Source of the DNA: Deltaproteobacteria bacterium
GTDB taxonomy: Bacteria; SAR324; NAC60-12
DNA length: 44,757 nucleotides
Assembly: GCA_018645085.1 (NCBI GenBank)
Contig: JABGPG010000238.1
Span: 11,699 to 56,455 of the forward strand
Direction of reading: 5' to 3'
A program made the position numbers and the translations under genes. The notes under the pieces are model-generated. The model had not been told where the DNA came from, made no database searches, and was given only the letters and a program-made list of their open reading frames with translations. Shown here in pieces: positions 17,374-26,300 of this stretch (the stretch's first letter is position 1; every line of letters begins with the position of its first letter).

Positions 17374-18690
17374 TTGGAAATTTCATTAAACCTCATGTCC
17401 AACTCTTCACAGACTTTCAGCAACTCACTTTTATCAGGACGCTGCCACGGACGCGTCCTCGAAGTTGTTTGCGGGAATGAGAAGTCGGAAGAGCCAACTT
17501 CCGAAAATCATAAAAACATTATTGTTTTAGTTAAAGACCAGTTGTATGCACTGAATTATCAAGGTGATACAGAACTCTCTGCAGGCTCTTTAATTTCATT
17601 TGAGCTTGGCGAAAATAGTGAAGTTGTAAAGCTGAAAACGGAAGGCCCCGCCGTCAATTTTGAGGCAGAAGGCGATTTACTGCGCTGGAGACGTCCGGCA
17701 ATTAATCCTTCTAGAATGAAACTTCTTCGGATTCGTCAGCAAATAATACATGGGATCAGGGAGTGGTTTGAACTGCAGGAATTTATTGAAACTGAAACTC
17801 CTTTACTGGTTTCCGCACCCAGTCCTGAGTCACAATTCTCACCCGTAAAAACTGATTCCGGATTTCTGATTACCTCTCCTGAGTTTCAGATGAAACGTTT
17901 GCTGGCAGGTGGTTTTGAAAAAATATACCAGCTCGCGCGTTGTTTCCGTAAAGCCGAAAGTGGTCCCCTGCACAATCCAGAATTTACCATGCTCGAATGG
18001 TATCGTAGCAATGAAGCACTGGAAGTTTTGATGTCGGATATTGAACAGCTGGTGCTGCATCTCAGCAAAACTATTACTGCGGAAAACTTTCCGGTGAAAA
18101 TTCCACTTCCGCCATGGCCACGTGTGACAGTCTGTTCTTTATTTAAAAAACATTTGAACATCATTTTGGACGGTTGCGAATCTGCCTCACAATTAAGGGA
18201 AAAAGCACAACTATCCGGACATGCGGAATTACTGGTTGATCTTGCAACAGAGCCAAACCTTACAGAATCACTGGCTTATGAACAAATATTTTTCCGGCTC
18301 TGGAATCATATCGAAGCGGAGTTTGCCGATTCTACTCCATTGTTTGTGTATGAATGGCCGTTACCGCTGGCAAGTCTAGCCCGGCCTTGTCCGCAACGTT
18401 CCGGGTTTGCTGAACGAGTTGAACTATATGTGGACGGTATGGAGTTGGCAAATGGATTTAGAGAATTGACAGATGCTGCCGAACAAAGACGACGCTTTGA
18501 ACAGGATTTGAAAAACAGGCTTTCTGAGGGACGCAGTTCTGTGCCCTTAGATGAAAAGTTTCTAAGATGTCTTGAGCAGGGTCTGCCTGAAAGTTCCGGA
18601 ATGGCAATGGGAGTTGACCGCTTGGTCATGTGGCTTTGCGGTGCAAAGCAGATTCGTGAAGTGCTGTGCTTTACTGAAGATGAAATATAA
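17374..18690 (+). CDS. epmA: EF-P-(R)-beta-lysine ligase (EpmA/GenX/PoxA, LysRS-like) with extra N-terminal domain
   Basis: Class II LysRS-like core: LLRIRQQIIHGIREWFELQEFIETETPLLVSAPSPE, KRLLAGGFEKIYQLARCFRKAESGPLHNPEFTMLEWYR, GMAMGVDRLVMWLCG. Adjacent to efp. Confidence 0.9.
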   Translation: MEISLNLMSNSSQTFSNSLLSGRCHGRVLEVVCGNEKSEEPTSENHKNIIVLVKDQLYALNYQGDTELSAGSLISFELGENSEVVKLKTEGPAVNFEAEGDLLRWRRPAINPSRMKLLRIRQQIIHGIREWFELQEFIETETPLLVSAPSPESQFSPVKTDSGFLITSPEFQMKRLLAGGFEKIYQLARCFRKAESGPLHNPEFTMLEWYRSNEALEVLMSDIEQLVLHLSKTITAENFPVKIPLPPWPRVTVCSLFKKHLNIILDGCESASQLREKAQLSGHAELLVDLATEPNLTESLAYEQIFFRLWNHIEAEFADSTPLFVYEWPLPLASLARPCPQRSGFAERVELYVDGMELANGFRELTDAAEQRRRFEQDLKNRLSEGRSSVPLDEKFLRCLEQGLPESSGMAMGVDRLVMWLCGAKQIREVLCFTEDEI

Positions 18691-18757
18691 GTATAAGAGC
18701 TAATATGCTATTCCGCTTTTGCTTAAAGAAAAAAAGAATCCGTAAACAGGTCAATCA

Positions 18758-19075
18758 ATGGAACGCAGCATCATTCACATGATCCTCCACTTTTTGGTAC
18801 CTTTCATGGTTGCCAAAACTGCTTGGAAAGAAAACTGGTTACGCCCCTTTTTGATCATGGTGTTAACAATGGCAGTAGATTTGGATCACCTGCTGGCAGA
18901 CCCAATCTTCGATCCTAACCGTTGCGGTCTTGGTTTTCATCCTCTTCACAGTTGGCTGGCTATTGCAGTTTACTTCGCTCTTTTGTTTAGTCCACGTTTC
19001 CGGATTCCAGCTTTAGGTCTGCTGATTCACATGTTTTTGGACGGCACAGATTGTTTGTGGATGCTCTGGATGTGA
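18758..19075 (+). CDS. Small membrane protein, DUF6122-like
   Basis: MIHMILHFLVPFMVAK...MVLTMAVDLDHLLADPIFDPNRCGLGFHPLHS; His/Asp-containing hydrophobic protein. Confidence 0.55.
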   Translation: MERSIIHMILHFLVPFMVAKTAWKENWLRPFLIMVLTMAVDLDHLLADPIFDPNRCGLGFHPLHSWLAIAVYFALLFSPRFRIPALGLLIHMFLDGTDCLWMLWM

Positions 19076-19146
19076 GCTTATTCTTCCTTTATAAAAGCTC
19101 CTGTACAAAATAATTTGAAAAAATCAACCTTTTTTTAAAAAAAAGC

Positions 19147-19175
19147 TTGACAAGCTACTAGCACTCTTGTAAAGT
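19147..19175 (+). promoter_or_regulatory. Sigma70-like promoter TTGACA-N17-TAAAGT, overlapping CIRCE
   Basis: TTGACA at 19147-19152; TAAAGT at 19170-19175 with 17-bp spacing. Confidence 0.6.
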
Positions 19176-19184
19176 GAGTGCTAA
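19158..19184. promoter_or_regulatory. CIRCE element (HrcA operator)
   Basis: cTAGCACTC-ttgtaaagt-GAGTGCTAA. Matches TTAGCACTC-N9-GAGTGCTAA with one mismatch and exact 9-nt spacer. Confidence 0.9.
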
Positions 19185-19313
19185 CAAATCATGAATTCAT
19201 GCTTCGGGTAGTCCAGCAGAGGGCGGAACGGTTTTTAGATTCGTCTGACAACTCAACGATTCAGGGCATTCGAAATTTAATTATCAACAACTTTTAATTA
19301 TTAAGAGGAAAAT

Positions 19314-19535
19314 ATGGCTAGAATGGCTAAAAAAGTAAAAGAAATTTCACACGAAGAAATCAGTGATGCAATGTCCCGCTTTCTTAACAAAGGTGGCGTG
19401 ATCAACAAGATCGAATACAATGACAACGGTTTTTTGTTGGGCAATGATCTTGCGTTAGATGATTCCTATACAGAAGCATCTGATACAGTCATGAGTCAGT
19501 TGCACATGGACTTTGAGCCGGAAACCCGGATCTGA
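19314..19535 (+). CDS. Unknown 73-aa acidic small protein, downstream of CIRCE
   Basis: MARMAKKVKEISHEEISDAMSRFLNKGGVINKIEYNDNGFLLGNDLALDDSYTEASDTVMSQLHMDFEPETRI. SD-like aagagg upstream; terminator downstream. Confidence 0.7.
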   Translation: MARMAKKVKEISHEEISDAMSRFLNKGGVINKIEYNDNGFLLGNDLALDDSYTEASDTVMSQLHMDFEPETRI

Positions 19536-19562
19536 AGCACTGCTTCTCAGCAAGTCTTAAAA

Positions 19563-19597
19563 TTTCGGGCGGATACTTCAAAATATCTGCCCCGAAA
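19563..19597 (+). terminator. Rho-independent-type terminator hairpin
   Basis: TTTCGGGcGGATA-cttcaaaa-TATCTGCCCCGAAA, followed by cctccctttatttt. Confidence 0.65.
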
Positions 19598-19733
19598 CCT
19601 CCCTTTATTTTCTACCTCTCATTTATCTTTCCAGCAATTCTTTACAAAAGATCTTCTCTTGCGTATAGTCTTGTGGAGGATGCTCAAGAATTACAGTGCT
19701 TTTATTTAACAAGTGGATTTGCAGGCATTCAGG

Positions 19734-20144
19734 CTAAGCAGCTAAATCTTTGAAGGAATTCAAAATTTTACCTACATTGGCACGAACGGAAGGAACATCA
19801 AGGTTGTCATCATCGAAATACGGATGATCGTCTGCGACACCAATACGCTTCATAATTTTTTTAATAATAACACGTTCCTCGTCTTCAAACACACCGTCTG
19901 ATGCTGCGACTAAAGCCATTAGTTCAACAAGTGCGTGCTTTGCTTCTGTGGATTCAATGTGTTTTAACATCTCTTCCAGAGAAGTATTTGCCTTCATTTG
20001 CTCTTGTTCTTCCGGAGTAATTGCAGCAGCCTTGAAGGTAGCAATCAGAACTTTCTTTTCGGCAACGTGCATTTCTCTTTCAGCATGTGCTAAAAAGTTC
20101 ACTACAGTTAAGATATTAACAAGTTCGTCGCGACTGATAGCCAT
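19734..20144 (-). CDS. TerB-like family protein
   Basis: All-alpha acidic protein with LVELMALVAASDGVFEDEERVIIKKIMKRIGV, typical of TerB-like domains. Confidence 0.6.
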   Translation of the reverse strand: MAISRDELVNILTVVNFLAHAEREMHVAEKKVLIATFKAAAITPEEQEQMKANTSLEEMLKHIESTEAKHALVELMALVAASDGVFEDEERVIIKKIMKRIGVADDHPYFDDDNLDVPSVRANVGKILNSFKDLAA

Positions 20145-20274
20145 TATAATCCTGTCGAATTATTCAAAATATTTGGAAAAAACTGTTACGATTAAAATTT
20201 AGCTAATTATGTATAACCAAATTCGCAGAGAACGTAAAGAGATATTTTTCAGCTCTCCGAGTCAGGAAGCTTAA

Positions 20275-20691
20275 ATGGCTCATGATTCTCGCTATCACCC
20301 TGAATGGGAAACGGTTTCACGTTATGTAAGAGAGTTGTTTAACTACCACTGCGCGAGGTGCGATAAAGATTGTAGAAAAACTAAAAATGCTCAAATGGTT
20401 TTGCAAGTTCACCATATTGATGAAAATCCGGCAAATAACGCACTCGAAAATCTTATTCCGCTTTGTGCCAGTTGTCATCTTAAAATAGAAGGTGAGGCAC
20501 GTTTACATGCACCTTACCGTGAACAACAGTTAGAATTGTTTGAAGATCATACCTACATGAGCAGGATGAAGGAAATGCGTGAGAATGCGTTAGCAAAATT
20601 CGGATCAGCAGTTAAGCCGGGAGTTTCCGTACTAGACGCAGAAACATATGAAACAAATGCTATTGAGTGGGAAATTAACGAGCCTTCTTAG
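20275..20691 (+). CDS. HNH endonuclease domain protein
   Basis: FNYHCARCDKDCRK...LQVHHIDENPANNALENLIPLCASCHLKIEGE: HNH with two CxxC zinc pairs. Confidence 0.85.
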   Translation: MAHDSRYHPEWETVSRYVRELFNYHCARCDKDCRKTKNAQMVLQVHHIDENPANNALENLIPLCASCHLKIEGEARLHAPYREQQLELFEDHTYMSRMKEMRENALAKFGSAVKPGVSVLDAETYETNAIEWEINEPS

Positions 20692-20739
20692 TTTTGCTAA
20701 GCAAGATCCACCCAACTTTCATTTCATAGGCTGTAAATA

Positions 20740-21840
20740 TTAACGTCTTCTCCGTCCAAAACCTCCAAAGCCAAATCCCCTGCTGCGGCGTCTTCCGCCA
20801 AAACTGAATTTTTTCCTTGGTACAACTCTACGTTTTGAAACAGCGGGTTTTCTCTGTGATGTGCTACTGCCAAAACCTCCTCCGGCAGTTTTACGGTTGG
20901 TGGAGCGGAATTTTGTGCTCTTGATATTATTCAGGGATTTCTTTGAAGTTGAACGGAACTTGTTTGACGAGACACTTCTACCGCCGGCTGTCTTTGCGGA
21001 AGAAGATGAGGGCGTGGCCTTTTTCATTTTTGAAGTGGACGCTCCTCTGCGGTTTTGAATAGAACTAACTGACCTTGCTCCACCGTAACCGTAACCATAA
21101 CCTAATCCACCTCCCCAGATATATGGTGGTCTAAAGAGCATTGACATCATCATTGATGTCATTAAAAGATTCGTCATGCTGTAACCGGTACCATAATATG
21201 GAGCGTATGGAGCTCCGGCTGACTGGTACATCTGCGGATTAGGAGTAGACTGCAACTTCATCTCATCACCCGTACCACGTACAACGGAGGCAGTCATGAT
21301 TTCGATAGATTTATTTTCAGCAATATCTTTCCAGGCAGCTTGATCTGAGCCTGACGGCAATGTGCTAACTTGATCGGGATCCGGAACCAAAATTGAAAAT
21401 AACAGAAAATCCGCATCGCCTTTTTCGGTTTGAGGTACTATCAAAACATGATCCGCCATTCCATCCTGATTCAAATCGATTGTACTTATATCACGCACTT
21501 TGTTTGATATTTTGTTGACCAGAGTCGGTAGAAAATCTTTGTCAGAAACCTGAGCCTGTGACGTTTCTCTTAACGCTTCAGAGGTGATTGCAGGGATTAA
21601 TTTTGGATCCAGATGTTCCGTTAGATCAATGCCAAGTTTTTCGATAGCTTCCGCGTTAAGTTGATTGCTGACTCCAATTGGAATATTTTGGGAAGAATAA
21701 TTGTAGCGTGCGGATTCCTGACTTTTATCTTCTCCAAAAAATACCCAGTAAAATCCTAAGAACAGAATTGCGATGAGGATACCCTGCGTAGAAAACAATT
21801 TTTCTAAACCGTTAGGAGGTTCATTATCTTTGTTGGCCAT
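20740..21840 (-). CDS. Membrane-anchored hypothetical protein with Gly/Tyr-rich segment and Arg/Lys/Ser/Gly-rich C-terminus
   Basis: N-terminal TM (GILIAILFLGFYWVFFG), DLNQDGMADHVLIV (EF-hand-like loop), GGGLGYGYGYGGARS, and C-terminal KKFSFGGRRRSRGFGFGGFGRRRR. Confidence 0.7.
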   Translation of the reverse strand: MANKDNEPPNGLEKLFSTQGILIAILFLGFYWVFFGEDKSQESARYNYSSQNIPIGVSNQLNAEAIEKLGIDLTEHLDPKLIPAITSEALRETSQAQVSDKDFLPTLVNKISNKVRDISTIDLNQDGMADHVLIVPQTEKGDADFLLFSILVPDPDQVSTLPSGSDQAAWKDIAENKSIEIMTASVVRGTGDEMKLQSTPNPQMYQSAGAPYAPYYGTGYSMTNLLMTSMMMSMLFRPPYIWGGGLGYGYGYGGARSVSSIQNRRGASTSKMKKATPSSSSAKTAGGRSVSSNKFRSTSKKSLNNIKSTKFRSTNRKTAGGGFGSSTSQRKPAVSKRRVVPRKKFSFGGRRRSRGFGFGGFGRRRR

Positions 21841-21950
21841 AATTCGTGATTTAAGTTTATTTTAATTCAGTAATATTTTAATTATTTTAAGCTATTGAAA
21901 CTTTACTGCAGTACGCTGAAGGCGCAAGTTAAAACGAAGGTTCGAACAGC

Positions 21951-22883
21951 TCAGTCTGTGGGTGAGTCCATAAAATCTTTTTTCACAGACATGTCATGAG
22001 TACTTATTTTGAGATAACAATAACTGACCCATTGCGTGAAAAAAGTGTTCCGATGTGAACGCCAGCGGTTGAGTGGCTCCATAAAATCAAAATTTACGGG
22101 CGGTGGTACGTCCGGATTACCGTGGTCTCGCTTTGCTTCATCCGCCAGTCTGGTAGCGTTGTATTCTGGATGCCCCGTATGCGCAATGAAACGGTCATCT
22201 GAGGTTGAAAAAATAGAATAGCCGGCTTCCTTCCCGTATGCCAGTAATTTCAGTCGACCGTCGTTTGCCGCCTCTTCCATGGCCTCATCCGGAATCCCAG
22301 CATGACGACTTTGCGGACAGAAAAAGACATCGTCCAGTTCTCCAACAATTGGATGAGCAGGGGCAAGATTTTTCAATTCAAAAACCCCAAACAGTTTTTG
22401 ATCATAGTTAAATTTGTTTACACCTTCTAAATAAGCCATCACAAATCCCGCCCAGCAGAGTCCAAGTGTGCTGGGAATTGTTTGACGTGCATCCTTCAGG
22501 ATTGCGCTGATTTCGTTCCAGTAATGTACATCTTCAAAACGGACAGTCTCAACCGGCGCACCTGTGAGAATTAAGCCATCAAGCGGTTGATCCCGATTTG
22601 CTTCCTCGTAAGTAACATAAATGTCATCCACATGCCGTGGTTCCCATGTTTTGTAGTTATGGGATTCAAGACGAATCCAAACTGGTTCCAACTGCAAAAC
22701 CGAAAGTCCGAGAGGATGGAGAATATTAAATTCGTATTTTTCTCCAAGCGGCATAATATTGAGAATACCTATGCGCAAAGGACGAATATCCTGACGTTCC
22801 GCCTGTGAAGGAGGAATCCAGCGGATACCATTTTTTTCCAGGATTGGAACTGCGTGATAATCAGGACTAACAATGAGTGTCAT
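21951..22883 (-). CDS. metA: Homoserine O-acyltransferase MetA
   Basis: RPLRIGILNIMPLGEKYEFNILHPLGLSVLQLE, LDGLILTGAPVETVRFEDVHYWNE, LGLCWAGFVMAYLEGV (catalytic Cys), HPEYNATRLADE. Confidence 0.92.
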   Translation of the reverse strand: MTLIVSPDYHAVPILEKNGIRWIPPSQAERQDIRPLRIGILNIMPLGEKYEFNILHPLGLSVLQLEPVWIRLESHNYKTWEPRHVDDIYVTYEEANRDQPLDGLILTGAPVETVRFEDVHYWNEISAILKDARQTIPSTLGLCWAGFVMAYLEGVNKFNYDQKLFGVFELKNLAPAHPIVGELDDVFFCPQSRHAGIPDEAMEEAANDGRLKLLAYGKEAGYSIFSTSDDRFIAHTGHPEYNATRLADEAKRDHGNPDVPPPVNFDFMEPLNRWRSHRNTFFTQWVSYCYLKISTHDMSVKKDFMDSPTD

Positions 22884-23146
22884 AACTTTCTTTCTAAAAA
22901 ATAAAAGCGAACGGCATGAATTTGCTGTGTCTCAAAGCATGGCTAATTACGCATGCTCAAACTTGAATATCTTTTTCTTGAAAAAGTCATTTGCGGAAAA
23001 AACAAATACGCAACTAACAGTATTATTCAAATCAAAAAGACATGCCGAGACTCTCCACAGACGGAAAACAATATCCCTGCGGATTATACTTCAGACAGCT
23101 AAACAGGATAGACGAGAATCAATCAGGTGGGCCACTAAAAGAGGCG

Positions 23147-23282
23147 GACCAGCACTTTACTCGAATCGAGTCGTATCGACTCCCTTCCGGAAATTCCGGA
23201 GGGGCTGGCATTAGCACCTTGATGCGGAAAAAGGATGCTCGACACTTCAAAGGGCCAGATCCCTCAGTGTCATCTGGATACA
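23147..23282 (-). ncRNA. SAM-clan riboswitch (SAM-I or SAM-I/IV-variant type) upstream of metA
   Basis: Minus strand: CCAGATGACACTGAGGGATCTGGCCCTTTGAAGTGTCGAGCATCCTTTTTCCGCATCAAGGTGCTAATGCCAGCC... Shows S-box-like GGGA-CTGGCCC-TTTGAA, a P3-like GCAuCCTT/AAGGTGC and the conserved AAGGTGCTAA. The downstream gene is metA. Confidence 0.82.
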
Positions 23283-23355
23283 AAGTTTTATCTAAATTAT
23301 CACAATCAATGTCATAGTCAATCTTTTTTAATCACTTAATATGAATGTAGTGATA

Positions 23356-26300
23356 TCAAATTTCAGAGGGACTCATCAGTGCCTGTTTGAGGGATTCCTC
23401 AAAGTCTGATTTAAGCAGTTTTTCATGATCGTCAGCAGTAATGTAAAAGGTGTCGATAACTTGATGGCCGATGGTTGTAATGACGGCCTGCTGAATCGGC
23501 ACTCCCGCACGATCAAACGCACTGACTATTTTGTAATAAACCAAGGGCGCGTCTTCGGCAGTTATTTTAATACGCAGATAATTTTTATCACGTCTCGGAA
23601 ATTCAGTTTTATCACGTGAATCGCCTTTCCAAACCGGAAAATCTGCTGAAGAAACATTATTGGTTTCTTTGACCATGTAGCCTTTTTTGTCATCTTTGAG
23701 GTACTCCAGCTGAAATTTTGTGTAGTAGAGAAAAGTCTGAGGCTTTATTTTCAGTGCAGGCGGAGTATTTCTTCTGATGGAAGTTTCCACCTCCAGGGGA
23801 AAAATAACATTGTCCTCTTCCCTTTTTGAGACTTTCAAATAATAGCAAAAAGCAACGTGACCGCTCGCAAAATTTATTTGGTTGATCTTTGCCGATTCAA
23901 TGTTAAGGTGCTTCAGGTTCAAAGTGTAAGCAATTCTACTGTGAATTTGAGGCAGGTCATGCACATAAATCAGCAGAGCATTAAGTCGACCTCTTGCATT
24001 GGTGATGACATTTACAATTGCGGGACGTTCCAGTTTGTTGAAAATAGTAAGATTCTCCGCAATCATTCCCGGAGAAGAACTGAGCAGAAAACGATTTGGA
24101 AATGAAGCAAAAAACCAGTTGATTAAAGGACTGTAAAGCTCAGTCAGTTCGACCAAAGTTTTATTGCTGAGAGCTTGCCGAATTTTACGGATAAATTTCT
24201 CTGTAGTCTGGTCAGTACCATGTTTGTCAAGTGAACCAAGTTTAAGGTCACGCCAGAGGACTTGTAATTCATCTTCTGAATTTTCAAGCAGTTTTCTTTC
24301 TTTTTTATTAATCTGTTCCAATGGTTTGAGCAAAACAGAATCCAGGTTTTCGCGGAGACTTCTGTTAATCAGCAAATCAATACGTGTGTCGGATTCCAGA
24401 TCATTCTTTTTATTTTCCAGATATGAGAGGATAAAATCCATGGAATCCTCCTGCTTCTGAGAGGATCGCATTTCGGCAAAAACGCGGTATGTCTCCTCAA
24501 AAAATGTTCGTAATCCTCGTGTTGAATGAGCGTTGCTTTCACTCACAGAAATGTAATCGGAGATATTGCAGAGAAAAAGCAAAATTACATTGATCAGGTT
24601 GCGGTCTGCAATTTCGAAAAAACTTTGCAGTGCCTGATCAAAATAGGCTGAAGTTCTGCTGAGCTGCACGACTGTCGTGTGATGTACAATAAGCAAAGAT
24701 ACCAGCGTGAATAATTCCGGATCATCATAACCGATACGCTCCAGAGCCTTGACTGCAATCGAAGTTCCTGAAACTTCATGATCCGTCTGCGGATCGATTT
24801 TTCCGACATCGTGGAACAGGATGCCCCACTTGAGCGCTAAGATATGTTTTGGTTCAAGGTATTGATATAATTCCTGGTAATCTTTTTTTAACCGATCCAG
24901 TTCTTTTTGTGTACGATCCAGGGCATTCAGTGTATGAGTGCAAACCGGATGTTGATGGTAAGCCAGGTTACGTAGTAAAAAACGCATCTTATTAGTTTCC
25001 GGAATAAAACAACCCATCAGAGTCCGCGGTTCATTTTCCGCATTAATCGGTTCACAAATATCGAACATGATTCGCCAGGCACTTGCCGCAAATGGAGTCA
25101 GCATGAGTTTTGTAAAACGTTCTGCAATCTGCGTACGGTGAGTATCAATCACATCCGGAGTGATGATTCTGATCAGATCCGCCATTTCGTCCTTGAGGTC
25201 AAAAGACAAATCATATTCGGACTGTCCCACATATTCAAAGAGCTCAAGCAAAGCAGTGGGGTCGTTGAAGATCAGCGAAATTGGCACCTGCGGTAAACCT
25301 TCAAGCGCATTTACCTCAACAATTTGACGCTTACCCAGATGGACTACAACCTGGAAATTAGAGAAAGTCCTCACTATGGTGCGGTCCAGCAGGCGTTGTA
25401 AAATTGCCTGTGAAAGATATTGGATATAATTCACCATCTGCAGACGATAGCGGTCAAAAACGTCTATACTCTGGAAACGTTTTTTCTTGAGCAGGTAAAG
25501 CCGTTCTGTTGCGTCATTGATGATATTAATCTGGATGTCTTTTTCTGAAAGACCTCTTTCACGCGCTTCATCATCAAAATGAAACTTCACTGCAGTTGCG
25601 GAAAAGTTACGTAAGTCATACAAAAATTCCAGTGCCTGACAAAGTTTAAAACCTTGTCTCGGTGAAATTATACGTTTTTGAATCAGCAGGGCGAGCATAT
25701 CTGCAGTTTGATTTGGAAACACACCAAAAGTCGCCGCCGCCAGCCAAAGCGGAATTTGCAGAGAGCGTAAACCACCTTGATCTTCCTTGAGATTCATCTG
25801 GCTCAGTCCGGGGACTGCACGATCATGATAATCTCGTATCTGGCTCAGCACGAAGGTTTCATAAGGCAGGATTTGAAAGAATCTGCGTTTCAGGGCATTC
25901 GCTAAATTATTACTGCCCAGCAGAACTCTGCTTTCCAGAATGGCAGGAATGGTATGGATAGCGGCGGGATCCTTAAAACGTGATAAATCCTCGTCTAATT
26001 CAAAGTATTGGTGAGCAGTTTCAATACCTGCGATCCGGAGTAAATGCTCAATATGTATGATGAACTGTCGGCAAATCTCTGCTTCTCCGGAACTTAGCTG
26101 CTGTGTATCAAGACAATAGCCAAGATCTCTGTCTGAGGCGAAACTGAGTTCCGCACGTCCGTATCCTCCTCTGGCAAAGATCACTAGATGATTGAGCAAA
26201 AAATCACGTTTGAATTCAGCTTGCTCAGCAAGCGGCATGTGTTCTTTTAGGTACTTCAGCCGCTCATTGAGTTCTGCTGTCTCTTGAGTCAAATCTGCTT

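Noticed and set aside
22873-23317. 113-aa and 91-aa plus-strand ORFs upstream of metA
   Set aside because: They overlap the riboswitch-bearing metA leader; translations have no recognisable features.
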